Of a stretch of DNA of 64,000 nucleotides, positions 12,354 to 23,629 are shown one piece after another. Every line of letters begins with the position of its first letter. The stretch's first letter is position 1. The notes beneath the pieces are model-generated. The model did no database searches and was not told the DNA's origin. It was given only the letters and a program-made list of their open reading frames with translations. Made by a program: the position numbers and the translations under genes. The stretch covers positions 806,001 to 870,000 of the forward strand of contig CAOLHI010000061.1 of the NCBI GenBank assembly GCA_948474755.1. The letters are read 5' to 3'. Source of the stretch: Ctenosaura bakeri. Lineage: Eukaryota; Chordata; Lepidosauria; Squamata; Iguanidae.

Positions 12354-12395
12354 CATCCATCCATCCATCCATCCATCCATCCATCCATCCATCCA
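12307..12395 (+). repeat. Compound (CTAT)n-(CATC)n microsatellite
   Basis: About eleven uninterrupted CTAT units run directly into about eleven CATC units. The two tetranucleotides differ by one base, so one array probably arose from the other. A 128-codon open frame through it is only the repeat read in frame. Confidence 0.95.
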
Positions 12396-12399
12396 GCAA

Positions 12400-13030
12400 C
12401 ATCAATAACTACAAGCCTGTGTTCCATTACTAAAGGGCCTTGGCCTAGTGAGACAGGCTCAGAGAGAATGTGCATCAGAAGTAAAACACAAATCTATGGA
12501 CTATAACACTCAGCATTCTTCACCATTGTCTATGATGTCTGAGATTCATGTGTGTCATAGTCCAACAACATTTCACAATTGCCTCATAACTGCCACCCCT
12601 GATATTGAAGGGCTAAGGTTCAGCCCTTGGTCTTGCAACATTGTGAGGCATGACACAACATGTGGACTGCAAGTGTTTTTGTTTATACCTTTTGCCTGGT
12701 GAATGTTAGTTATCAACCACAGTGAACAATAATGAGAACTGCATTAGTGCTACCAGTCTACAACATTCTTCTATATGGTTCATGGTATATTGACTTCACA
12801 TTGAAAGTCTAGTTTGGAACTTCAGGTCTTGTAATTAAACTGAAAAAGTTATCTGTAAAATGAGATACCACTGATTTAGGCTGACAATAGAATTTTGTGT
12901 CTATAGTCTATGGTGTACAGTTTTAACTGTCTGGATAGCAAAATATCAAGGGGCTGGGCTTGTTTATTTGTTCAGTTATATTTTCCCGAGACTGCCACCA
13001 GCATAATATGAATCAATGGTAAGAAACACG
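12400..13030. other. Unassigned sequence
   Basis: Contains a possible decayed foldback fragment at 12515-12590 ('cagcattcttcaccattgtc', 'agtccaacaacattt') related to the 13.03 kb element. Otherwise nothing recognised. Confidence 0.4.
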
Positions 13031-13032
13031 TG

Positions 13033-13145
13033 GCTCTCCAGATGTTGTGGAAAGGCATCTCCCAACAACCCTAGCCAGATTAAACAGTGGTGAAGAATGA
13101 TGGGATTTGCAGTCCAACAACAAATGGGGAGGGCTGCATGATTCC
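13033..13145. mobile_element. Foldback MITE fragment (family C)
   Basis: Inverted arms: 'ctccagatgttgtgg' with 'caactccc'-type sequence on the left, and 'gatgggatttgcagtccaac' with 'gggagggctgc' on the right. Related decayed copies lie at 62.52 kb and perhaps 12.52 kb. No coding capacity; target duplication not resolved. Confidence 0.5.
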
Positions 13146-13373
13146 CACCCTAGTATATTGCCTGCCATTCTGTGAATCATTCAGAGTTACATTACAAAGA
13201 TTCAACTGTGTTGCACATGCTGTGGCCAGCACAGGAACCAAAATTTTCCAGTAGAGGTATATAGGACTTCAGGTCATACTAAATTATGGGAGCTATTACA
13301 TATCTTTGGTTCAACTGACCTTCATGGCCAATACTGTGTAGTTACTCATGTAATTATTATGTGACAATCTGCA

Positions 13374-13403
13374 CAGTGCTCAGAGCAGCTGCTCTGAGCG
13401 CTG
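13374..13403. repeat. Perfect 20-bp palindrome within a 30-bp dyad
   Basis: 'ctcagagcagctgctctgag' at 13379-13398 is perfectly self-complementary and centred on the E-box-like CAGCTG. Flanking 'cagtg' and 'cgctg' extend the dyad with one mismatch. It lies just upstream of the CR1 fragment. Confidence 0.8.
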
Positions 13404-13454
13404 GGACACTACAATTCTCTTTAAACGAATACCATTCAGAATGATTTATCTTGA

Positions 13455-15745
13455 CACATCTGAGAGCTAGAGAACAGTACTGCCAAAGAAAATATCAAGC
13501 CAGATATTTTTGTCACCAAATATGCAGCCCAGGTAACTTGCTTCTGCCTGGAATATCTTCAGGCACAACTGGCCATGCTCTTTTGGAGTTTGTCATTCAG
13601 TGGGAAGAAGAAGCCAAGTGTAGCCAGACAAGCATCCTAACATTTAAAAAAGCTGATTTCTGTAAACTTAGGGAGTTACTTGCTGAAATCCCATGTTCAA
13701 GAATACTAAGAGAAAGGAGTTCATGACAAATGGGAGTTTCTTAAAAGTGAGATACTGAAGGCACAATTGAAAACTGTGCCAATAAGGAGGAAAAATGGCA
13801 GGTGTCTAAAGAAACTGGAATGGTTGACTAAAGAACTCTCAGCTGAGCTAAGTGTTAAAAGAAACATGTACACGAAATAGAAGAATAATGAAACCACCAA
13901 AGAAGAATTCAAGCAAATAGTCAGGAGATGTAGGGAGAAGGTCAGAAAAGCTAAAGCACAGAATGAACTCAGGCTTGCCAGAGACATTAAAAACAATAAA
14001 AAGGGCTTTTTTAGATATGTTCACAGCAAAAAGAAAAACAAGGAGATGATAGAGTCGTTGCGTGGAGAAGATGGCCAATTAATAATGAAGGGAAGAGAGA
14101 AGGTAGAACTACTCAATACCTTCTTTGCCTCAACCTGGGAGATGGAGAGCAGGTGAGGAAGGGGGGGAAATGCAGCACAGAATAAGTAGAGAAATAGTAC
14201 AGGAATATCTGGCTAAACTAGATGAATTCAAGTCTCCAGGGGCAGATGAATTACATCCAAGGATATTAAAAGAACTGGCAGAAGTAATTTCTGAATCACT
14301 TGCAATAATCTTTGAGAACTCTTGGAGAACAGGAGAAGTCCCAGCAGACTGGAGGAGGGCAAATGTTGTCCCCATCTTCAAGAAAAGGAAAAAAGAGGAT
14401 CCAAATAATTACCACCCGGTCAGCCTGATATCAATACCAGGAAAGATCCTAGAGCAGATCATTAAACAGTCAGTTTGTAATTACTTAGAAAGCAATGTCA
14501 TAATCATTAAAAGTCCACATGAATTTCTCAAAAATAAGTCATGCCAGACTAATCTTATCTCTTTTTATGATAGGGTTACAAGCTTGATAGATGAAGGGAA
14601 TGCTGTAGACGTAACATATCTTGACTCAATAAGCCCTTTGACAAAGTTCCCCATGACATTCTTGCAAAGAAGCTAGTAAAATGCAGGGTGGAAAGGGTTG
14701 CAGTTAGGTGGATTGGTAATTGCTTGACTGACCAAACCCAAAGGGCTGCTTTTCATCCTGGAGAGAAGTGACTAGTGGGATGCCACAGGGTTCTGTCCTG
14801 GGCCCAGTGCTATTCAACATCTTCATCAATGACTTGGATGAAGGAGTGGAGGACATGCTGATCAAATTTGCAGATGATATCAAATTGGGAGGGGTTGCTA
14901 ATACCCCAGAGGACAGGATCAAATTTCAAAACAACCTTGACAGATTGGAGAGCTGGGCCAAAGGTAACAAAATGAATTTCAACAAAGAAAAATGTAAAGT
15001 CCTACACTTAGGCAGAAAAAATGGAATGTACAAATATAGGATGGGGGACGCATGGATGGATAGCAGTACATGTGAAAAGGTATCTAGAAGTCTTGGGAGA
15101 TCACAAGCTGAACATGAGTCAGCAGTGTGATGAGGCAGCCAAGAAAGCCAATGTGATTCTGGGCTGCAACAATAGGAGTATAGTGTCTAGATAGAGGGAG
15201 GTAATGGTACCACTCTATTCTGGTTAGGCCTCATTTGGAATACTGTGTCCAGTTTTGGGCACCTCAATTCAAGAAGGATATCAACAAGCTGGAACGTGTC
15301 CAGAGGAGGGCGACCAAAATGGTGAAGGGTCTGGAAACCATGCCCTATGAGGAACGGCTTAGGGAGCTGGGTATGTTTAGTCTGAAGAAGAGAAAGTTAA
15401 GAGGGCACATGATAGACATGTTTAAATATTTGAAGGGATGTCATGTCGAGAAGGGAGCGCGCTTGTTTTCTGCTGCTCCAGAGACTAGGACAAGGAGCAA
15501 TGGATTCAAGCTACAGGAAAAGAGATTCCAGTTGAACCTCAGGAAGAACTTTCTGACGGTCATAGCTGTCCGGCAGTGGAATATGCTGCCTCGGAAGGTG
15601 GTGGTCTCTCCTTCTTTGGAGGTTTTTAAGCAGAGGCTGGATGGCCATCTGTTGGAAATGTTTTGATGGGTGTTCCTGCATAGCAGAAATTGGACTCGAT
15701 TACCCCTGGGGTCTCTTCCAACTGTATGATACTATGATTCTATGG
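13455..15745 (+). mobile_element. 5'-truncated CR1 LINE
   Basis: The element lacks the endonuclease domain and starts within ORF2. Its 3' end has the CR1 signature: after the last coding block come 'gggtgttcctgcat', 'ggggtctcttccaactg' and terminal ATTCTATG-type octamers ('ctatgattctatgg'). There is no poly(A) tail, as expected for CR1. The same 3' end occurs inverted at 6.18 kb. The left limit is approximate. Confidence 0.88.
13460..15666 (+). pseudogene. CR1 ORF2 relic: reverse transcriptase and C-terminal region
   Basis: Domains in order: a pre-RT linker (13460-14125, with 'FKKADF', 'KVRKAKAQNE' and 'KGFFRYVHSKKK' type blocks); RT fingers/palm in the frame at 14125-14676 (PGADELHPRILKEL, GEVPADWRRANVVPIFKK, YHPVSLISIPGKILEQI); RT palm at 14768-15130 with PQGSVLGPVLFNIFINDL and the catalytic F-A-D-D at about 14867-14878; and the C-terminal thumb-like region at 15235-15666 ending [11 protein letters not shown] one-base loss near 14625 breaks the first catalytic Asp block (normally a L-D-x-S-K-A-F-D motif). 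Further frame changes occur near 14700 and 15130-15235. Not functional. Confidence 0.9.
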
Positions 15746-16417
15746 CATTGTATATGTGAAACCATCAAAGTGCTGTGAATCTCACTGTGCATCACCATAT
15801 GGGGACATTCATTGGAGAGCTCAAGTCAGTCCAGCTTTGAGAGCTCCTTATGACTCCATTAACCTTACAACATGACTTGAAACAAGAAGAGAGCCTGAGT
15901 CCCTTTTTCCTAATCATATCTCAGTAGGTTCACTTAGAACCCCTATTTCAAGGTTGAAGCAAAACAGTCCAGGAGTTCTGGGGTTTCACATCAGGCATCT
16001 AGGTCAGCTTTTGATTGTAATGTCTTGTGACAACAGTGTTCATTGATATGGAGATAATATGACTGACCTACTCATTGGCCTTTGCAACACATGGGCACAG
16101 GAGGTGTGTGTGTGTGACCAAAATTCTATATTAGCTTATACATAACCAAATAACTTCTCCTGGCCCGACACCTCCAAATCTGATGGAAACATCATTCAAT
16201 CATTTATGGTCTCTGTTGCATGTGATGTTCCTGCTCTTTCTGTCTTCTTTTGATTTTGGGTGTTATGTTAATCTGTGATGTCTGATGATGTTGATGCACT
16301 CCCTTTTTTTTTTTTTTTTCTTTCTGTTGAATTTGTGCAATGGCTTTACATTTTTCTGAAAGCATTTTTTGTTCTGAATTTCAACTTTAAGATTCCTCAT
16401 ATATGAAACCCATACAA
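15746..16417. other. Unassigned sequence
   Basis: Nothing recognised apart from a T-run near 16305-16319. Confidence 0.4.
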
Positions 16418-16762
16418 TCTACTATATAAAAGTCAAAGTTTGTGAGTGTGTTTGTCTGTTTGTAACTATGTTGTATATGTCACTTTAATTTATCTCAGAT
16501 ATGCCTCCCAAACATTTTCTGACATTCCTATTGATGGTAGGCCTCGTCTCCATAGCAACCAGACTGAGGCCCAAGATCTCTCAGCTTAGAATTCTAAGGG
16601 GCCCTCCCTAAACTGCCAACCTCAGGATTCCATAGAATCTTCACAGCCAGGCAATCATATGAGATCTTCTTGCCTCACACTGCCAATCATATGAGGTCTT
16701 CGCCTGCCTGACTCAGAGAAACAGACAAACTCACAGACAAACTTTGGCTTTTATATAGTAGA
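16418..16762. mobile_element. Foldback element with ~45-bp inverted ends, possibly Helitron-like
   Basis: The left end 'tctactatataaaag' is followed by 'caaagtttgtgagtg' and 'tttgtctgttt'. The right end is its inverse ('aaacagacaaact', 'caaactttgg', 'cttttatatagtaga'), with one 3-base indel. The interior has a ~30-bp direct repeat ('caatcatatgag' at about 16652 and 16684). It also has a stretch at 16585-16640 resembling the right half of the Harbinger-like MITE ('gaattctaaggggccctccc', 'aggattccatag'). The TC start and A|T insertion point fit Helitron-type elements, but no 3' CTRR hairpin is present, so class is uncertain. Confidence 0.6.
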
Positions 16763-17029
16763 TAATATGGTGTGCAATTTTTTTGGAAAGGAAGCAACAG
16801 TCCTATGTTGGTAGGATCTGGGCAGGGCTGTTGATGATAGGGTGTTTTGGAGGTCTCTCATTGATGGCACCATAGTAAGTCAAAGCTGAATTATCAACAA
16901 AATTAAGGGGAACACTTTTAAAAAAGTTATTTCTAACTTAATTTGTTGAAATCTTTCAAAACATGTGCCACACTACTCTGTGTGCATTAAAAAAGAAAAA
17001 GAAAAAAGCCTTCGGCCCCAGAGGTGAAT
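16763..17029. other. Unassigned sequence
   Basis: No feature recognised between the foldback element and the 117-bp direct repeat. Confidence 0.35.
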
Positions 17030-17275
17030 TTTATATATGTAATATGGCTTATATTTGATGTCAGACCATTCCAATACAACCTCCAAATAAGGTGAAAATC
17101 CAATGAAAAAACGATTAAGATACCAGTAGAACTCAACCAAATTGAACTTCACATATGTAGCCTATACCTAATGTCAGACTATCCCCAACATACCTCTCCA
17201 AATTTTGTGAAGATCAGCCCAGTTGGTTTCACACAATGTGGTGCCAGCAGAAAAATAGTCAGAAAAATTGCATTT
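17030..17275 (+). repeat. Decayed ~117-bp direct repeat, two units
   Basis: Blocks recur in the same order and spacing: 'atatgtaatatggcttata' / 'atatgtagcctatac', 'gatgtcagaccattcc' / 'aatgtcagactatcc', 'ctccaaataaggtgaa' / 'ctccaaattttgtgaagatc'. Probably part of an unrecognised interspersed repeat. Confidence 0.5.
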
Positions 17276-18350
17276 ATTTAACTAAGTCTCACTTCCTTTC
17301 CAGACCTTTTCTGTATAAGTTTGCATGCTTCAAAAGGAAACTAAATGAACTTCTTATGCCTCCCTACTTTGGAATGGTCTTCCACAATTTCCTTGAATAA
17401 ATCAAGCACAAGTAACTCATCATGCCACAATCATTCCTAGTTTCCACTGTTTTCAGTTCATATTACTCATAATAAACCAAATTTCCCTTCATTTTAGTCA
17501 AACAATATGCCTTTTCAGGAAAAGTACCTAATGAGTGACAGAAAACATAAGAGATGACAACAATAGGAAGCTCCTGATCTCAACGACACAACCACAACAT
17601 GAAAACTGGCTGCCCTGAAAGGCCCCCTCACTAACATGATTTCTTTGTGTCAGACACTTTGGAAGCTTCCTATAATGTGCCCAAATTCCCTATTCATGGG
17701 GTGTTAACAAAGTCAAACTGTTACTATCCCAATTAGCAGAGGTGCGGGGGGATAAATATTTTTGTAACCAGACCTAGAAGCTAAGAACTGCCTATCTCAT
17801 TCAGCAACATCTGTCAGGTAATAATGCCATCAAAAAGGAATGTGTGCTCAAGAGGACAAATTAAAGCAAACCTCCCGTTGACTTCAGTCTCCATATCTCA
17901 GTGCCAGTCTGTTCCTACCAAAGTCAAAAACAAAACTCCCATTGATATCACTGGAAGAGCATTGCAAGCTCTGCCTTTTGTGATACCTTGAGATTCCTTT
18001 TTATCCAAGATCTAATGAAACCATAGTCAATATAAAAGCAAAGAAATGACAGCTGGAATTTGCAAAGGTTCACTATGGAAATGTCTGCAGTGATCACATG
18101 TTAATCTTTACAAAACATCGGTGTCCAAGCAGGGCAGGACTCTGGAAGAGAAGGCACAATTGTCTTCACATCAAAAAGACACAGTGGTATCTTAGAGATC
18201 AAGAATATGTCCAGATAGAATATTGAAAGCAAGAGAGAAGAATATTCACCCCAAGGATATGGTCCAAAAGTCAGTTTCAAAAGATTATGGATCTGTGCCT
18301 AGAATAAATCTATCCTCATAATATGCCTTGTCCAATATCTCTATTTCAAC
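17276..18350. other. Unassigned sequence
   Basis: No gene, microsatellite or transposon end recognised. Confidence 0.4.
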
Positions 18351-18700
18351 TGAGTCACATTAGAGACAACAAAGAGATGAGGTTAATTGCACGAATGCAA
18401 GTAACATACACATTTTTTAAAAAATGTATATAGCAGCCTAGGGAAGGAGCTTTGGTAATACAGTGGGTGGGAAAATAATATCTTCCCAACAACACAGTTT
18501 GCACTGGAAAGGAAGCATCAATTAGTGCCAGAGATTTCCATCTGAATGCAATTATTGGCAGCGGTGGGGAGGCAGGGACAATCTCAATCAATCCTCTATT
18601 GTTCCGGTTTTTCAGATCTGTGTTAAAATGTCCCAGCTTTCTCTCCTTCTCCCACTTTCCTGTTTTGCGTTCCACCTGCTTCAATTGCTACAAACTGAGT
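18351..18700. promoter_or_regulatory. Candidate conserved non-coding element
   Basis: Repeat-free complex block with 'ggttaattgc', 'gcaattattgg' and 'tctattgttc' (homeodomain and SOX-like cores) and an inner palindrome around 'acattttttaaaaaatgt' at 18410-18427. Visual judgement only. Confidence 0.22.
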
Positions 18701-20344
18701 TCAAAGTGCTAAAGTAGATTGCACTTAATTAACTCAGGAGGAATAGAAGAGAAACAGCAGAATTTTCCCTTCTCTGTAAACTCAAGCAAAAGGAAACTGC
18801 TGCAGACTCTTTTAGTTTGTGTGTTCTTTCTCATTAATGCTTTTTTGCCATTATGACTACACTTAGGTTGCTTGGCCATATGTATCCTGGTTTTCATCTG
18901 AGAAACATTGGAGGATATGCCATTTTTTTCTGGATGAACTCTGAAATAAGAGAGAGTGTGCCAGTTCTACTTTGTTTGTGTTGCTGTCTCCATGGGGAAT
19001 CTTGCCTGACATTTATGCTTATGCCTTTCAGGTACCACACAAACCCCTTTTCATTCTCCTAGACTTCTAATCTCTGTTTTTGTAATCCCCCTATCCCACT
19101 CACTATTGTGTTCATTTTTATGGTGTTTTTCTAGTTCTTGGAAATGCTGGCTTGAAAAGTCAGCACAGAAATGTTTGAAATAAATCAATACATTTAATAG
19201 ATAAATTATGCACACATTAATTTCACTCACACAGTTAATGTCACATGCCATGCTTCTAGGAGTATTGCCCAGTACAGGGCCCAGTTTCAGCCATGAAGCC
19301 TGCACAGTTGGAGGCCTCTTTTTTTTTTTTTTAATACGCTAACAAACCCCCACAAATGTCTTTACTAATAATCCTTTCCTCCTGGAAGAAAGACTATCTG
19401 ACTTAAAAGAAACACACAATTCAGTTGATTAAACCCAGGATTGTCCTGGTTCCTCAGAATATGACATAACCCCCAACTGTTTCCCCTAGCTTCTGGCAAA
19501 ACTGGAAGCAAACACAGCATTTTGAAAACTAGAACTGTTTCTTCTAATCTTCTGACAAGGCCTATTAGTCCCAAAGCTTTGGGGGCTTGCCTCTTAAAGA
19601 GGCAGCGTATAACCAGTGCTGCACTTAGATGATTGAAAAATAAAATAAACTAGTTCTCTGTAATTTGAAGATGCATATTTTTCAAAATTCATTTCCTATG
19701 CTTACAATTTAATGTATGCATACATCAGCCTAAGAAGAGATGAAGCTGCCACCTAACCTGAGCAGTTGTGGCTGGTGACTTCCAAGTCAGTAGATTCATG
19801 TATCTTCTCCCAGTTTTAGCTCAACTTTAAAGGAGCTATCCAAGGTATCGAAACAATTGTAGAGCCTGGATGAAAACCCAGAGTACATTCACTGATAAGG
19901 TAACCACCAGCCACCACTGGACTTGAATATGTCTAAAAAAGTGAGTAGGAAATATTCTGGTATTATTTCCTTACAATTTTCCATTATATTCTACTCCCTT
20001 TATTCACCAGGTGTTCTGCCTTAATATTCACCTTGAATTTTCCTAAAGGTTCCATTTGGTAGCAATATGAGGATGTGGAAAACTCTACAATTTTTTAAAT
20101 TAAAAACTTTTCAGTTTTCCAAGTCTTTCCTTAGATGTTTCTTTTGAGCAGGAACCATGAGGTATCTGGTGATATCAAGTCCAGCTATAAGCTAACTGGA
20201 TTGATTTGGGTCAGATACCACCTGTCAGCATAATCCACTTGTGAGGATTTTAGGATAAAATAGTATTGGGACTATGTGGAGGGAGAGCTATAACTGTTCC
20301 TGGGAGGAAAGGTAGGATTTTAAAAATGCAACAAATAAAAATAC
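18701..20344. other. Unassigned sequence
   Basis: A T-run lies at 19320-19333. No supported gene or transposon. Confidence 0.4.
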
Positions 20345-20352
20345 CCACATAG

Positions 20353-21068
20353 CAATGATGTAGACTTGAGTCAATAGACTTGGACTCAAGTCAAACTTAA
20401 GTCACTTCAGTGACTCGACTTGGACTTGACGTGGCAAAAATTACACACTGACTTGACTTGACTTGAGACTTGCATATTTTTAGTGACTGACTTGCTGCAC
20501 TTGGTTCAGTAACATAACACATTCATCCAGAAACCTTACAACTTATTGGTCACATGACAATCTCAAGCCCAACGTGTGGACACATTTCTCAGAGGGAACA
20601 GCAAATAGGTTAGGCAATGGGCTTGAGGTGGGGTTGAGGTCTGATCAGCAGCCTGTCTCCACTATGTATAGGAGGAGCTTTCTAAAACTTTTCCTTAAAG
20701 CAGAGGGCTTTATGCCCAGAGTGCAAAGGGGAACAGAAAATGTGTTAGGCAGTGGGTTTGAGGAAGAAAGATCCTTCTTTCTGAAGGTCTTGAAGCTTCA
20801 GTAATGTGGAGTAAGAAGGATCCTATTCCCTATTTCTGAAAAGCTGCCAGCTTTGCAAATGTGGGGGATCAACTCTGCTTAAATTGTTATAACTTCATTT
20901 GTCTCTGTCCAGAAATTCTGGAATACAGGTTGGGGTATAAAGTTGGCTCCCAGACTTGAGACTTGACTCGATATTTGACTTGAAAGTATCTTCAAGGACT
21001 TGAGACTTGAGTTGACACTTGAAGGTACAGGCTTGAGACTTGGAGTAAAAGACTTAAATACATCACTG
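20353..21068 (+). mobile_element. hAT-type non-autonomous transposon with perfect 8-bp target duplication
   Basis: The 716-bp element begins 'caatgatgtagacttgag' and ends 'taaatacatcactg' (consensus ends CAGTGATGTA / TACATCACTG). It is flanked on both sides by CCACATAG (20345-20352 and 21069-21076). An 8-bp duplication with CAGNG-type ends is diagnostic of hAT. Both subterminal regions are packed with the motif GACTTGAGTC and its parts, in direct and inverted orientation. No transposase frame is present. The element is homologous to the inverted copy at 40.43-41.61 kb. Confidence 0.88.
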
Positions 21069-21076
21069 CCACATAG

Positions 21077-21180
21077 TATCAGATGTGTGGAGCCAATTTT
21101 GCTTAAACACAAGTTTTGAAAAAGTGTTCATTCCCTAATATTATTTCTTGCTTTCCTGGCTTGTAGACACTCCTGTGATC
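21077..21180. other. Unassigned spacer
   Basis: Single-copy-looking spacer between the hAT element and the CT-rich array. Confidence 0.4.
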
Positions 21181-21262
21181 AGGCTCTCTCTCTCCTTCTG
21201 TCTCTCTCTCTCTCTCTCTCTCATTCTCTCTCTCTTTGTCTCTCTGTCTTTCTTTCTTTCTC
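21181..21262 (+). repeat. (CT)n-rich microsatellite
   Basis: Interrupted CT/TC array grading into 'tctttctttctttctc'. Confidence 0.9.
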
Positions 21263-21438
21263 ATATTCTTTGCCTCATTCCATTGCTCTCACACACATTC
21301 AGTCTTCCCTGGGCTCTTCCTCTGTTTCCATTTTAAATGTGTTTTCAAACCAGGGAATTCTGGGGGTACAATCTGAAAGTGAGACTTCAGTGCCCTAAAC
21401 AGAATAAATTATGCCAAACAATAAATAATCAGAACCAT

Positions 21439-21502
21439 CCACACACACACACACATATATGCATGTGTGTGTATATACATACACACACACACACACACAT
21501 AT
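21439..21502 (+). repeat. (CA)n/(TG)n self-complementary microsatellite
   Basis: A CA array, 'tatatgca', a TG array, 'tatatacatac' and a second CA array. The inverted CA and TG tracts could form a hairpin. Confidence 0.9.
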
Positions 21503-21549
21503 CAACCAAGTACTATCAAATAATGTCACTTTTTTTTGGTACACAGTAG

Positions 21550-23510
21550 TGATGGTGGTAGTGATCTGGTTATTTAAAGCATAATGTTCTTTGTTATTAT
21601 GACTATGTTTTAATGTCCATAAGATGTCAAGAGACAATATATCTCTTTGGCCCAATCTCAAGAGATAGCACATCTCTTTATCCTCTTGCCCATTGCTTTT
21701 GAGCATTCCTGAATTGTAACTCCAATATTTTCAGATGGTATTGTAGGATTAAATGATGCACACAAGGACAGGAAGCAGCATTGGGAGAAGCAGCTCCTCC
21801 TTTAAGATTCTACTTATGCAACAAATGTATGTTTGATGGAAGGGAGCCTCAGTACCATAGAGCCAATCCCCTCATCATATTTAGCCAGAGCACCTGAACA
21901 GGACTTATGTAGCAATAATCACCAGTATAATACATTTATGTGGAACCAAGTGGAGTTCACAGCTATTATTCAAAATGTGAGCAATGATAAACGTTACCAA
22001 TGGCTAGCAAGACTACCCTCAAAACCAACCCGCTGTAGAGCATAGTATCTGTTTATGCTCATTCCACAGAATTGCTCTCCCTTCTTTATTTTCTTTTCCT
22101 AGTGAGATTTTCAATGTAGTAAGGGTTAGAATGAGGCTTAGGATTATGATCAGGGTTTGGATTTAAAGTTTACTTCTTCTGTTTCCTGACCACAATATGA
22201 ATTACAACATCTTCTTGTCTTTGGAAGAAATTTTGATTTCCCCTGTATAGGGCTAAACTAATGAACATGCAATCAAATCACCGCTGCTTTGCCATACTAT
22301 GCTTCCCCCAAACACGACAAAACAGTTTTTGTCCTGGTTATTTTTTGTTTGTTTCCTTTAGGGGAAAAAAACTGCACCTATATATGGTTGTGGATGAAAT
22401 CTGTGGAAACTATTTACAGCTATTTACAGCTATTCAGGTGACAATGCCACAAAACTGGCATTGTAGGTCTAGTATCTGTCTGCAATGAAACATAACTCTT
22501 AGAGACCTAAACAGTCCATACTGTTGCATGGGAGCTGAAAGATTCTTTTTGTTTGACCAATATTTTCTCCACTGCACCCTTCTGCTCTTGACTAGTGTAG
22601 ACAGCAGTAACTGTTCCCCATGAGTCACATTCCTTCATAATGCAGAAAACTTTCTGAGCTACCTGCAGTCTTTACTTTTACAAGGAGAGTAGTTTGGTCC
22701 CAGCCTTGCCAATAGCACACAACCTTTCTTCTGAGATCTTCTCTGTGCATGAAAGCTTTGCCTGGTTTTCCACATTTTAACAATGTATGGGGTTGTTTTT
22801 CTTCTCTGGCATGTGTCCAGCACTCTGTCTCTTCAAAGTGAATTTCAAGGAGAAGAATTTTTTAATCCTTTTATATCCATTGTGTGACAAAATAGAAAAC
22901 AAAACAAAAACAAAATCTTCTTCTAGCAAATAATTCCAAAATCAATTTGCCTGACTTCAAATGTCCCTGCTGTATGCTAGTTACGATCATTAAATATCAA
23001 GTTTCACCAAAATCCCATTATATTGTCATGAACACCTTATCAAACTGTCAGGATCCAGGCACCAATTCTCCATGGTGGTTTCATTACTATTGCACAGCCT
23101 TCAGGTGTGGCAGTTTGGTTGAAGCAAGGAATCAAGAGTTTGAATCATTCCGTACTCTGAGGAAAGACTAGAACCAGCTTCACACAGTATGCCTGCTGTA
23201 GGAAAGGAGGGATTTCAATTCTAACTTTATTCAGCCTTGTGTAATACTTGTAGACATTTCATTGAAAAAGGAGACGCAGATACAAAGAGACAAATTTATC
23301 TTCAGAGAAAATTTGTACGTTTTCTTTAGTGTATTTCACAAATTTCTATAAAATGCACAGTAATGAGCAATACAACAGCTAGTTATTTATTCTTTTATGC
23401 ATGTATTATTTAATATTATGTAAAAAAATGAACTATTATTTATTGATTCAAGTTGCCTCATTGAGTAACTAGAAAAAATAATAGCGTTGACTTGATTTTA
23501 TGGCCTAAAT
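21550..23510. other. Unassigned sequence
   Basis: No gene or transposon end recognised. A small tandem 'ctatttacag' lies near 22410-22432. Confidence 0.4.
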
Positions 23511-23511
23511 A

Positions 23512-23628
23512 TAATTGCTAGTCCCTACTAGAATGGACCCACTGAATCCATGGAATTTATGCTAGTGTTGACTTACCAAGTTTCTATTGATTCATTGGAT
23601 TTACTTTAGATGGAACTAGCAATTCATT
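23512..23628. mobile_element. Foldback MITE (family D)
   Basis: The palindrome runs from 'aattgctagtcccta' to 'tggaactagcaatt'; inner arms pair 'gacccactgaatccatgg' with 'tattgattcattggattt'. Related decayed copies lie at 48.10 and 51.39 kb. No coding capacity. Confidence 0.65.
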
Positions 23629-23629
23629 G

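Noticed and set aside
12307..12395. Regular repeats considered as a CRISPR array
   Set aside because: Tetranucleotide microsatellite without spacers, in a vertebrate-type genome.
12120..12506. 128-codon open frame with SIYLSIYL... and SIHPSIHP... repeats
   Set aside because: It is the translation of the CTAT/CATC microsatellite.
20353..20480. Clustered GACTTG motifs considered as a CRISPR or satellite array
   Set aside because: They are confined to the ends of a transposon with defined 8-bp duplications and have no regular unit length.
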